Both the position numbers and the translations under genes were made by a program. Below, piece after piece: positions 50,115 through 57,813 of a stretch of 64,000 nt of DNA (position 1 is the first letter of the stretch; each line of letters opens with the position of its first letter). Origin of the DNA: JBBSBL01 sp046330255 (GTDB lineage Bacteria; Actinomycetota; Thermoleophilia; Solirubrobacterales; Solirubrobacteraceae). A model generated the notes under the pieces. The model was not told the origin of the DNA and ran no database searches. It was given only the letters and a program-made list of their open reading frames with translations. The stretch lies in assembly GCA_046330255.1 (NCBI GenBank), contig JAXLTC010000001.1, forward strand, positions 744,001 through 808,000, written 5' to 3'.

Positions 50115-51662
50115 TCAGAGCGACTTCTTCAGGAGGCCGAAGATCCCGCGCACGACCTCGCGCTGCATCGCCTTGCCCTGGCGGCTGCCGAGGAAGTCGC
50201 CGAGCGCCTCGGCGCCGCCGGCGAGCGCTCCCGCCGCCTCCTCGTGCTCGGTACCCGCCTGCGCCTCGCCACCGGCGCCGGCGAGCGCGTCCGCTCCCTG
50301 CGCGGCGCCGGCGGGCGCGGGCGCCGCGAGTCGCTGCGCGAGCATCTCGCGGGCGCTCTGGGAATCGACGCGCTCGCCGTAGGCCGCCCACAGCGGCGAC
50401 GCCTTGGCGGCGCCGTCGACGTCGTCGGCGGGACCCATCCGCGATGCCGGTGGCGCCATCCGCGTGTGGACCACCGGCGTCGGCACCCCGGACTCCGAGA
50501 GGATCGTGACGGCCGCCTCGCCGATGCCCATGCTCGTGAGCAGCTTCTCGAGGTCGTAGAACTCGGACTCGGGAAACGTCTTGACGGTCGCGCGCAGCGC
50601 CTTCTCGTCGTCCGGCGTGAACGCTCGCAGCGCGTGCTGGATGCGGTTGCCGAGCTGGCCCAGCACGTCGGAGGGGATGTCCTTCGGCGTCTGCGTGACG
50701 AAGTAGACGCCGATCCCCTTGGACCGGATCAGGCGCACGGTCTGGGTGACGGAGTCCAGGAACGCCTTCGTCGCGTCGGAGAACAGCAGGTGCGCCTCGT
50801 CGAAGAAGAACGCCAGCTTCGGCTTCTCGAGGTCCCCGGCCTCGGGCAGCTCCTCGAAGAGCTCGGCCAGCAGCCACATCAGCGCGGTCGAGAACAGGGC
50901 GGGCTTGTCCTGCACCGCGGGCAACTCGAGGACCGAGATGATCCCGCGACCGTCCGGCGCGGTGCGCATCAGGTCGGCGACCTTCAGCTGCGGCTCGCCG
51001 AAGAGCTCGGTTCCCCCGCCCGCCTCCAGCCCGACCAGCGCGCGCAGGAGCACCCCGACGGTCTGCGAGGAGAGCCCTCCGATCCCCTCCAGCTCCGGCT
51101 TGCCGGCATCCGAGTCGAGGAACGTCAGCAGCGCGCGCAGGTCGGAGAGGTCCAGCAGCGGGAGCCCCTTCTGGTCGGCGTAGTGGAAGACGAGGCCGAG
51201 GCTCTGCTCCTGGGTCTCGTTGGAGCCGAGCGCCTTCGCGAGCAGTTGGGCACCGAAGTCGGAGACCGTCGCGCGCACCGGCACGCCCGGACCGATCCCG
51301 CCGAGCGAGAGGAACTCGACGGGGAAGGCCGCGGGCGCGAACGGCATGCCCAGCTCCTCCGCCCGCTTGGCGGCGGGGCCGTCGGCCTCGCCGGGCGCGG
51401 CGAGGCCCGACACGTCGCCCTTGACGTCGGCGACGAACACCGGCACGCCCGCGGCCGAGAGTTGCTCCGCCATGCCCTGGAGCGTCTTGGTCTTGCCGGT
51501 GCCGGTCGCGCCCGCGACGAGGCCATGCCGGTTGACCATCGCCAGCGGCAGCTTCACCACGGCATCCGGGGCCACCGCGCCGTCGTGCACGCCGCGCCCG
51601 AGGTCGAGCGCCGCCCCCTCGGCGGCGTAGGCCTGCGCGATCGTCGCCCCGAACTCCGCCAT
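50115..51662 (-). CDS. HerA-like helicase/ATPase (DUF853, YjgR type)
   Basis: A 515-residue FtsK-HerA superfamily ATPase. Walker A is in VAGATGTGKTKTLQG, Walker B in AFFFDEAHLLF, and DVKGDVSGLA, SVTQTVRLIRSKGIGVYFVT, and TQTPKDIPSDVLGQLGNRIQ are hallmarks of the DUF853 family. An Ala/Gly-rich region (about 440-490) precedes a conserved C-terminal helix. Cellular role unclear; no NurA-like nuclease is adjacent. A TAGCGT box at 51702-51707 and the ribosome site AGAGGGGAG precede ATG 51662, so this gene has a leader of about 35 bases. Confidence 0.88.
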   Translation of the reverse strand: MAEFGATIAQAYAAEGAALDLGRGVHDGAVAPDAVVKLPLAMVNRHGLVAGATGTGKTKTLQGMAEQLSAAGVPVFVADVKGDVSGLAAPGEADGPAAKRAEELGMPFAPAAFPVEFLSLGGIGPGVPVRATVSDFGAQLLAKALGSNETQEQSLGLVFHYADQKGLPLLDLSDLRALLTFLDSDAGKPELEGIGGLSSQTVGVLLRALVGLEAGGGTELFGEPQLKVADLMRTAPDGRGIISVLELPAVQDKPALFSTALMWLLAELFEELPEAGDLEKPKLAFFFDEAHLLFSDATKAFLDSVTQTVRLIRSKGIGVYFVTQTPKDIPSDVLGQLGNRIQHALRAFTPDDEKALRATVKTFPESEFYDLEKLLTSMGIGEAAVTILSESGVPTPVVHTRMAPPASRMGPADDVDGAAKASPLWAAYGERVDSQSAREMLAQRLAAPAPAGAAQGADALAGAGGEAQAGTEHEEAAGALAGGAEALGDFLGSRQGKAMQREVVRGIFGLLKKSL

Positions 51663-51840
51663 CGCTTCGCTCCCCTCTGCTCGCCCGCCGGTCGCGGCGG
51701 GACGCTAGCGGCTGCGAGGAGGGCGGGCGGGCTCGCCGCTGGCGGCCCGCCGAGCTCTGCGGGCTCGCTGGACGCTCGGCCGCCCGGGCTCGCCCCGCGA
51801 CCGGGTTCCGCCCGGGCGCCGCGTGCTGCCCGTCAGGTCG

Positions 51841-52063
51841 CGAACTGCGGCAAGGGAGGAGGCCCCTTGCGCTCGCGGCGGGCGCGCCCCTCGCGAGAGT
51901 CGCCTTGACCGCGATTATTGCTGCAAACTCGCATCTCGCAACGCGGCCGCCCGAACGAGGCTGCTTTCGTTGCCGCCGTTCGCCACGACTCGCGCCCGCG
52001 GCGGGCGCGGAGCGACGCGGGGGCGGCCGGCCCGGGCATCGGCCCGCCGCACGCTCGGCCGCC
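51841..52063 (+). repeat. dispersed extragenic element, diverged copy 4 (about 220 bp)
   Basis: Co-linear with copy 1 over its whole length: GAACTGCGGC, GCGCTCGCGG, TCGCGAGAGT, an AT-richer centre (CGCGATTATTGCTGCAAAC), an imperfect right arm (GCATCTCGCA), then TTCGTTGCCGCCGTTCGC (51966-51983), CGCGCCCGCGG, GGGCATCGGCCC and CTCGGCCGCCG. It fills most of the 414-base gap 51663-52076 between two minus-strand genes; the rest (51663-51840) is GC-rich with no gene visible except the HerA-like gene's promoter. Confidence 0.75.
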
Positions 52064-52076
52064 GCGGGCAGGGCGG

Positions 52077-53489
52077 CTAGACCGGCGGCTCGGCGGCCGC
52101 GGGCTCCACGCCGGCGCGGCGGTCCCACTCCTGCTCGATCTCCTCGAGCGGCATGTCCTTGGTCTCCGGCACCAGGAGCATGCAGAAGAACCACGTGAAG
52201 ACGCCGATGCCCGCGTAGATGAAGAACGCCGCGCTGTTGCCGACCGCGGCGAGCAGCGGCAGGAACGTCAGCGCGACGATGAAGTTGAACGTCCAGTTGG
52301 ACATCGTCCCCACGCCCGCGGCCTTCGCGCGCACCCGCAGCGGGTAGATCTCCGCGTTGAGCAGCCAGAAGATCGGCCCCAGGCTCATCGCGAACGACGC
52401 GACGTAGACCATCAGCGAGACGATCGCGATCGGCGCCGTCGCGCCGGAGTCCGTGCCCAGCGCGAACGCGATCCCGAGCGAGACGAGCGAGAGCACCATG
52501 CCCGCCACGCCGACGAGCAGCAACTGGCGGCGGCCGTGGTTCTTGAGCAACCGGATCGCCAGGACCGTGACGGCGACGTTCACCACGCCGACGCCGATCG
52601 AGGCGAGGATCGCCGACGAGGACGAGCTGATGCCGGCGAACTCCACGATCGTCGGCGCGTAGTAGATGACGGTGTTGATGCCGGTGATCTGCTGGAGGAT
52701 CGCCAGGCCGACGCCGACCGTCAGCGCCGCGCGCATCGCGGGCGTGAGCAGGTCGCGGTAGGTGCCCTGGTCCTGCTGGAGAGTGGCCTCGATCTCGGCG
52801 AGCTCGTCGTCGACCTCGGTCTCGTCCTCGCGCGTCGCGCGCAGCACCGTGCGCGCCTCGCTGCGCTCGCCGATCATCACGAGCCAGCGCGGGCTGCGCG
52901 GCATGTAGAGCATCCCGGCGCCGAGCGCGAGCGCAGGCAGCGCGCCCAGCCCGAGCATCTCGCGCCAGCCCCCGCTCGACTCGAACGCGAGCCCGACGAG
53001 GTAGGCGACGAGGATCCCGACCGTCACCGCGAGCTGGAACAGCGTCACGAGCTGGCCGCGCACCGCGACCGGCGCGACCTCCGCGATGTAGACGGGGCAG
53101 GTCGCGGAGGCGAGTCCGACAGCGATGCCCAGCACCACGCGCGCGACGACGAGCACCTCGGCGTTCGGCGCGGCCGCGCACCCCACGGAGCCGGCGATGA
53201 AGATCACCGACGCGATCAGGATCATCCGCCGGCGACCGAAGCGGTCCGCGAGCGTGCCGGCGATCGGCGCGCCGATGATCGCCCCGAGCGTCACCGCGCT
53301 CACGACTGCGCCCTGCCCGAAGTCGCCGAGGTCGAAGTCGTGGCGGATGAACAGGATCGCCGAGGCGACGATGCCGGTGTCGTAGCCGAACAGCAGCCCG
53401 CCGAGCGCCGCCACCGCGGCCGTGACCAGCACGTTCCGCCGTCCGCGGGAGGACTCCTTCGCCCGCAGCTCCTCCTTCCGCGAGGCCAT
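52077..53489 (-). CDS. MFS sugar porter
   Basis: A 470-residue, twelve-helix proton-linked sugar transporter. Sugar-porter signatures: GALGGLLFGYDTGIVASA, DRFGRRRMI, PVYIAEVAPVAVRGQLV, QQITGINTVIYYAPTI, NHGRRQLLL, the NAEIYPLRVRAKA loop and LVPETKDMPLEEIE near the C-terminus. A 20-residue charged N-terminus precedes helix 1. The substrate is a monosaccharide such as glucose, xylose or galactose; not distinguishable here. ATG 53489 follows a TAGGGT box by 8 bases. Copy 4 of the dispersed repeat lies just downstream. Confidence 0.92.
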   Translation of the reverse strand: MASRKEELRAKESSRGRRNVLVTAAVAALGGLLFGYDTGIVASAILFIRHDFDLGDFGQGAVVSAVTLGAIIGAPIAGTLADRFGRRRMILIASVIFIAGSVGCAAAPNAEVLVVARVVLGIAVGLASATCPVYIAEVAPVAVRGQLVTLFQLAVTVGILVAYLVGLAFESSGGWREMLGLGALPALALGAGMLYMPRSPRWLVMIGERSEARTVLRATREDETEVDDELAEIEATLQQDQGTYRDLLTPAMRAALTVGVGLAILQQITGINTVIYYAPTIVEFAGISSSSSAILASIGVGVVNVAVTVLAIRLLKNHGRRQLLLVGVAGMVLSLVSLGIAFALGTDSGATAPIAIVSLMVYVASFAMSLGPIFWLLNAEIYPLRVRAKAAGVGTMSNWTFNFIVALTFLPLLAAVGNSAAFFIYAGIGVFTWFFCMLLVPETKDMPLEEIEQEWDRRAGVEPAAAEPPV

Positions 53490-53497
53490 GTGGCCGC

Positions 53498-53503
53498 ACC
53501 CTA
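53498..53503 (-). promoter_or_regulatory. -10 box TAGGGT, leaderless promoter of the MFS gene
   Basis: TAGGGT, 8 bases, then ATG 53489 on the minus strand. Confidence 0.45.
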
Positions 53504-53540
53504 CGCGCCCGCCCGGTCGCCGCGCGCGGGGGCCGGTCGC

Positions 53541-54614
53541 TCAGCCGGCGAGGGCCGGCGGCGCGTCCGCGGCGCCCGCCGCCGCGCCGCGGCGGGCGGC
53601 CTCCGCGCGGGCACGCTCGATCCCGCCGTGCTCGAGCGCGGCGAGCGGGGAGCGGCCCTCGAATACGGTCCGCCCCCGGCGCCGGAGCGCGACGCGCATC
53701 GTCCCTCCCAGATGCTCGAGCGCGCCCGGCACGTTGCGGCGCTCCCGCGAGAGCGGCACGGGCAGGACGTGGGCGGCGCCGATCGGCGCCTCGCCCTCGA
53801 CCTCCACCTCCCAGCGCGCGGAGCGGCCGTGCAGCGACCAGCGCTCGTCTCCCACCTCCGCGCGGACCGGCGAGACGAGCGGGTCGCCGAGGCGAACGAG
53901 CACCCCGCCCGCACGGACGACGACCGCCGTGACCTCGGTGCTCAGCCCGCCGGCCTCGATCACGCCGCCCGCGAACGCGACGCACGCCGAGGGGTCGCCG
54001 TCGAAGGCGTGCGCCTGGCCCCACCACCACGCGGGCGGGAAGCCGCCGCGGCCCCAGTTCTTCTCGGCGTAGACCTCGGCGCCATCCAGGTCCCACTGCT
54101 CGCCGCCGAGCGTCGCCGTGCCGTGCGCGCGGCCGCCGAGCAGCCAGGGATGCCAGTACTGGTTGAGCGCCGGCACTGCCTGGAAGAGCGAGGAGCCGCC
54201 CAGCGCGCGGCGCGGCCAGGGGCGCGGATCGCGGATGCGCACGTCGAGGCGGGCGTCCGGCGCGAGGTCGACGCGCAGCCGGTCGGGTTCGCCCGCGAAC
54301 GCGGCGCCGGCGCGGGCGCCGAGGCGATCAGGGTCCGCCCAGCCGTGGTGGTGCGCGGCGGTACGCAGGAAGCCGCCGGGGTGCGCGGCCAGGCCGAGCG
54401 TCGCCCACGGTCCCGACGGCGAGCGGTTCACGCCGCACAGGGCGATCACGACGCGGCCCCGGCGCGCGTCGCTCAGGCGCCAGAAGTAGCCCTCCATCGC
54501 GACGCCCGGATGCGCCGGGAGCGGGTCTCCGAACGGCGGATCGGCGCCGGTCGCGCGGTAGGCGCTGCGCAGCACCGCGCAAGCATCGCGCACCGGGCGC
54601 GCGCACGGTTCCAC
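53541..54614 (-). CDS. tocopherol cyclase-like protein
   Basis: A 357-residue protein resembling the tocopherol cyclase family (PF14249-type lipocalin-like beta-barrel). Seen: HPGVAMEGYFWRLSDA near residue 35, QYWHPWLLGGRAHGTA, WDLDGAEVYAEKNWGRGGFP followed by AWWWGQAHAF, and the late HLGGTMRVAL. The EKNWG..FP.W.WWGQ block is the clearest family mark. In phototrophs the enzyme closes the chromanol ring; this organism shows no phototrophic genes, so a different lipid or quinone is likely. Start GTG 54614. It is divergent from the secreted propeller gene. Confidence 0.75.
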   Translation of the reverse strand: MEPCARPVRDACAVLRSAYRATGADPPFGDPLPAHPGVAMEGYFWRLSDARRGRVVIALCGVNRSPSGPWATLGLAAHPGGFLRTAAHHHGWADPDRLGARAGAAFAGEPDRLRVDLAPDARLDVRIRDPRPWPRRALGGSSLFQAVPALNQYWHPWLLGGRAHGTATLGGEQWDLDGAEVYAEKNWGRGGFPPAWWWGQAHAFDGDPSACVAFAGGVIEAGGLSTEVTAVVVRAGGVLVRLGDPLVSPVRAEVGDERWSLHGRSARWEVEVEGEAPIGAAHVLPVPLSRERRNVPGALEHLGGTMRVALRRRGRTVFEGRSPLAALEHGGIERARAEAARRGAAAGAADAPPALAG

Positions 54615-54639
54615 GTTGCGCGCGTCCGCGACGGTCCGC

Positions 54640-54645
54640 TACCGT
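54640..54645 (+). promoter_or_regulatory. -10-like box TACCGT before the secreted propeller gene
   Basis: TACCGT in the 90-base divergent region. It would give a leader of about 52 bases, consistent with the AGGAGA ribosome site just before ATG 54705. Confidence 0.35.
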
Positions 54646-54704
54646 TGGCGCTGGCGCCAACAGGCCCGGCCGCCCCGCTCGACACCCAGCCGTCCAGGAG
54701 ACCC

Positions 54705-56177
54705 ATGCGCAAGCTCGCCGCCCTCGCCCCGCTCGCCGCCGCCGGCGCCCTCGCCGCCCCGGCCGTCGCCGCGCCGGTCCCCGAGCAGAGCCCCCCGACG
54801 ACGATGCCGGCCTACGTCGGCGCCCCCGCGAAGGCGCGCCCGATCTCGGTCCCGCTGCCGCCGCGCAACCCCTACATGGCGCCGAACGGCAACAGCAACC
54901 TGCACAACGACCCGTGGATGACCGACGCCTACAGCCGCCGCGGTCCGCTCGGCCGCAACCCGGTCACGACGTCCAACTTCCTCAGCCGCCTCTGCGGGAC
55001 GATCGCCTTCGACAGCCGCGGGCGTCTCATCACGATCTGCATCTCGCCCCTCGGTCCGCGCCTGCTGCGCCTGCAGCCGCGCACGCTCGCCGTGGAGGCG
55101 CAGTTCGACCTGCCGCCGCGACCGCCCGCGCCGCCCGGCACCAACATCTTCCAGGATTTCACCGGGGGCGGGTACTTCTACCTCGACAACCACGACCGCG
55201 TCGTGACCGCGACCTCCACGCGCCACATCTGGGTGATCGCCCCGCGCGGCGCCGGCTACGCGAAGGTCCGCGACTACGACGTCTCGAAGGGCCTCAAGCC
55301 CGACGAGAAGATCACCTCCGCGCTACCGGACTGGCAGGGGCGGATCTGGTTCGTCACGAAGTCGCGCGGCACGGTCGGCTACGTCGATCCGAAGACGGGC
55401 CGTGTGCGGGAGCGGCGGATGAACGAGGAGATCGAGAACTCCTTCGCGGTCGCGAAGGAGGGCCTCTACATCGTGTCGGACAAGCGCCAGTACCGCTTCG
55501 AGGCCTCGCCCCGCGGGCCGCGCATCGTGTGGTCGGTGCGCTACCGCAACTCCGGCATCCACAAGCCCAGCCAGGTGGACGCGGGCTCGGGCACGACGCC
55601 CACGATCATGGCCGGCGGCTACGTCGCGATCACCGACAACGCCGACCCGATGAACGTCGTGGTCTACCGGCGCGCGGCGAAGCTGCGCCGCGGCGAGCGC
55701 CGCACGGTCTGCACGGTGCCGGTCTTCCGCAAGGGGCGCAGCGCAACCGAGAACTCGCTGATCGCCGCCGGGCGCTCGATGATCGTCGAGAACAACTACG
55801 GCTATACCGGGCCCAACTCGATCCAGGACGGCAAGTCCACCGTGCCGGGCGTGACGCGCATCGACATCGCCCGCAACGGCCGCAGCTGCCGCGTGGTGTG
55901 GACGAACACGCGCGAGCCCACCCCGACCGTGGTGCCGAAGCTCTCGCTGCGCACCGGACTGGTCTACCTCTACACCAAGCCCGCGGACCCGAAGGGCAAG
56001 AGCGACCCGTGGTACTGGACGGCGCTCGACTTCCGCACCGGGAAACTCGTCTACAAGGTCCGCTCGGGCGTCGGCTTCTACAACTACAACAACAACTACG
56101 CCGGGATCATCCTCGGCCCGGACGGGACCGCCTACCTCGGCGCGCTCGGCGGGCCGATCGCGCTGCGCGACCGCTAG
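54705..56177 (+). CDS. secreted beta-propeller-like protein
   Basis: A 490-residue exported protein with signal peptide about residues 1-23. The rest has repeated beta-strand patterns of a propeller: CGTIAFDSRGRLITICI, GYFYLDNHDRVVTATS, ALPDWQGRIWFVTKSRGTVG, YVAITDNADPMNVVVYR and ILGPDGTAYLGALGG. No catalytic motif recognised; resembles PQQ-like or SMP-30-like propellers of unknown function. ATG 54705 has AGGAGA six bases upstream. A strong hairpin follows the stop. Confidence 0.75.
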   Translation: MRKLAALAPLAAAGALAAPAVAAPVPEQSPPTTMPAYVGAPAKARPISVPLPPRNPYMAPNGNSNLHNDPWMTDAYSRRGPLGRNPVTTSNFLSRLCGTIAFDSRGRLITICISPLGPRLLRLQPRTLAVEAQFDLPPRPPAPPGTNIFQDFTGGGYFYLDNHDRVVTATSTRHIWVIAPRGAGYAKVRDYDVSKGLKPDEKITSALPDWQGRIWFVTKSRGTVGYVDPKTGRVRERRMNEEIENSFAVAKEGLYIVSDKRQYRFEASPRGPRIVWSVRYRNSGIHKPSQVDAGSGTTPTIMAGGYVAITDNADPMNVVVYRRAAKLRRGERRTVCTVPVFRKGRSATENSLIAAGRSMIVENNYGYTGPNSIQDGKSTVPGVTRIDIARNGRSCRVVWTNTREPTPTVVPKLSLRTGLVYLYTKPADPKGKSDPWYWTALDFRTGKLVYKVRSGVGFYNYNNNYAGIILGPDGTAYLGALGGPIALRDR

Positions 56178-56187
56178 CCCCCGCAGA

Positions 56188-56215
56188 CCGCCCGCCGGTC
56201 CCCGCCGGCGGGCGG
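56188..56215 (+). terminator. hairpin terminator after the propeller gene
   Basis: A perfect 11-bp stem CCGCCCGCCGG/CCGGCGGGCGG with a 6-base loop, 10 bases after the stop codon. No T-tract, as is common in high-GC actinobacteria. Confidence 0.65.
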
Positions 56216-56229
56216 CTCCGGTCGGCGGG

Positions 56230-56235
56230 TAGGCT
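56230..56235 (+). promoter_or_regulatory. -10 box TAGGCT, leaderless promoter of bcp
   Basis: TAGGCT, 6 bases, then ATG 56242. Confidence 0.5.
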
Positions 56236-56241
56236 GGGACC

Positions 56242-56712
56242 ATGGCGCCGTCACCGGCGATAGGCGAGCCCGCACCCGACTTCACGCTCGACGGCACCGC
56301 CGGCACGTTCACCCTCGCCGAGCACCGCGGCGAGCGCGTCGTGCTCCTGTTCTACCCCGGTGACAACACCGCGGTCTGCACCCGCCAGTTCTGCTCCTAC
56401 CGGGACGCCGGGGAGGACATGTCGGGCCTGGGCGCCGTCGTGGTGGGCATCTCCGCGCAGGGCGTCGAGTCGCACAGCGCGTTCTCGGCCAAGCACGGCC
56501 TGAACGTCCCGCTGCTGGCCGACGAGGGCGGGAAGGTGGCGCGCGCCTACGGGGCGCACTCGTCGCTCAGCGGCACCAAGCGCGCGGTCGTGATCGTCGA
56601 CGAGGACGGCGTCGTGCGCTACCGCCACGACCATCGCATCGGGCTGGACTACCTGACCGCCTCCCAGATCGCCGACGCGCTGGCCACGCTGCCCGCACGC
56701 TCGGGCGGGTAG
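56242..56712 (+). CDS. bcp: thioredoxin-dependent peroxiredoxin, Bcp/PrxQ type
   Basis: A 156-residue peroxiredoxin reducing hydrogen peroxide and organic peroxides with thioredoxin. The peroxidatic cysteine is C46 and the resolving cysteine C51 in NTAVCTRQFCSYRD, the five-residue spacing of the atypical two-cysteine PrxQ group. N-terminal APDFTLDGTAGTFTLAEHRG and later GVESHSAFSAKHGL, FPLLADE-like NVPLLADEGG and KRAVVIVDEDGVVRY are typical. Convergent with the quinone oxidoreductase gene. Confidence 0.93.
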   Translation: MAPSPAIGEPAPDFTLDGTAGTFTLAEHRGERVVLLFYPGDNTAVCTRQFCSYRDAGEDMSGLGAVVVGISAQGVESHSAFSAKHGLNVPLLADEGGKVARAYGAHSSLSGTKRAVVIVDEDGVVRYRHDHRIGLDYLTASQIADALATLPARSGG

Positions 56713-56715
56713 CGC

Positions 56716-57690
56716 CTACTCGCGCACGAGGATCACCGGCTTGCCGACCGAGCCGCGGTCGGCGAGCGAGCGCAGCGCGTCGGCCCCGCGCTCGAGCGGG
56801 TAGCACTCGCCCACGACCGGCGCGATCGCGCCGGCGGCGTGGAGCCCGGCGATCCGGTCGGCGGCAGCGCGCGGGTACCCGGGCTCGGAGGCCAGGAACC
56901 CGCCCCAGTTGACGCCGACCAGCGAGACGTTGCGCAGCAGCAGGCGGTTGACCGCCACCTCGGGGATCTCGCCCGACGCGAAGCCGATCACGAGCAGGCG
57001 GCCCTCCGGGGCCAGCGCCCGGATGCTCCGGCGCAGCACCTCGCCGCCGACCGGGTCGACGACCACGTCTGCCCCGCGCCCGCCGGTCGCCTCGCGGACC
57101 TCGGCGACCCAGTCGCCTGACCCGTCCAGCGCGAGCTCGGCCCCGGCGGCCAGCGCCGCCTCGCGCTTGGCCGGCGTCGAGGCGACCGCGATCGCGCGCG
57201 CCCCGAGGCCGCTCGCGACCTGGAGCGCCGCCGTGCCGACGCCGCCGCCCGCGCCCTGGACGAGAACCGTCTCGCCCGCGCGCAGCGCGGCCCGCCGCTC
57301 CAGCGCGAACAGCGCCGTGTGGAAGTTCATGACGAGCCCGGCGGCGGCGTCGAACTCCATGCCGCCGGGGATCGGCAGCGTGGTCGCGAGCGGCGCCGCG
57401 ACCAGCTCGGCGAAGCCGCCCAGCATCGTGACCGCGCACACGCGGTCGCCGGGCTCCAGGCCCGAGCCGGGCGGCGCCTCCCGCACCACGCCGGCGGACT
57501 CGATGCCCGGGACGAACGGCGGCTCGGGGCGCAGCTGGTACTCGCCCCGGGTGAGCAGCAGGTCGGGGAAGCTCACGCCCGCGGCGTGGACCTCGACGAG
57601 CACCGAGTCCCCGCCGGGGACGGGGTCGGGAACCTCGGCGAGCTCGAGCGCATCCGGACCTTCGAGCGCGGTCAGGCGCAGCGCCCTCAC
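56716..57690 (-). CDS. quinone oxidoreductase-like zinc-free MDR enzyme
   Basis: A 324-residue NADPH-dependent medium-chain reductase of the QOR group. Seen: VLVEVHAAGVSFPDLLLTRG, PFVPGIESAGVV, VQGAGGGVGTAALQVA for nucleotide binding, and GADVVVDPVGGEVLRRS. The zinc-ligand cysteines of alcohol dehydrogenases are absent. Start GTG 57690 is preferred over the longer in-frame start at 57768, which gives an Arg/Gly-rich extension. The stop of an 11-codon frame upstream overlaps this GTG (GTGA). Substrate could be a quinone or an enoyl compound. Confidence 0.88.
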   Translation of the reverse strand: MRALRLTALEGPDALELAEVPDPVPGGDSVLVEVHAAGVSFPDLLLTRGEYQLRPEPPFVPGIESAGVVREAPPGSGLEPGDRVCAVTMLGGFAELVAAPLATTLPIPGGMEFDAAAGLVMNFHTALFALERRAALRAGETVLVQGAGGGVGTAALQVASGLGARAIAVASTPAKREAALAAGAELALDGSGDWVAEVREATGGRGADVVVDPVGGEVLRRSIRALAPEGRLLVIGFASGEIPEVAVNRLLLRNVSLVGVNWGGFLASEPGYPRAAADRIAGLHAAGAIAPVVGECYPLERGADALRSLADRGSVGKPVILVRE

Positions 57691-57722
57691 GTCGCGGCCG
57701 GCTCCGGCGCCCGCTCTTCCAC
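57687..57722 (-). CDS. possible leaderless 11-codon upstream ORF
   Basis: GTG 57722 opens an 11-codon frame (VEERAPEPAAT) that ends in TGA overlapping the GTG start of the quinone oxidoreductase gene. A TAGGCT box stands exactly 6 bases before the GTG. Could be a real coupling leader or chance. Confidence 0.35.
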   Translation of the reverse strand: MEERAPEPAAT

Positions 57723-57728
57723 GCGCCG

Positions 57729-57734
57729 AGCCTA
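57729..57734 (-). promoter_or_regulatory. -10 box TAGGCT upstream of the quinone oxidoreductase
   Basis: TAGGCT, 6 bases, then GTG 57722 of the short upstream frame on the minus strand. Its position argues against the longer start of the oxidoreductase at 57768. Confidence 0.45.
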
Positions 57735-57764
57735 CTCGCGGCGGCCGTCCGGGGGCGAGCAGCG

Positions 57765-57813
57765 CCATGCTCCTGCCCAGGGGGTCGTATGCGGCCCCGG
57801 GACAGGAGCGTGG
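57765..57813. repeat. left palindromic element flanking the AbiEi/DUF559 gene
   Basis: Outer arms CCATGCTCCTG (57765-57775) and CAGGAGCGTGG (57803-57813) pair with one mismatch. They enclose 27 bases, CCCAGGGGGTCGTATGCGGC and CCCGGGA, in which GGGG pairs with CCCC around a TCGTATGCGG centre. The ATG of the gene (57789) is inside this centre. The same architecture, with the same 27-base inner length and GGGGGTCGTAT core, recurs at 58691-58735. Confidence 0.85.

Noticed and set aside
57691..57768. Longer N-terminus of the quinone oxidoreductase starting at 57768
   Set aside because: The extension is Arg/Gly-rich and unlike the family. It would also require transcription from upstream of the TAGGCT box and through the left palindrome.
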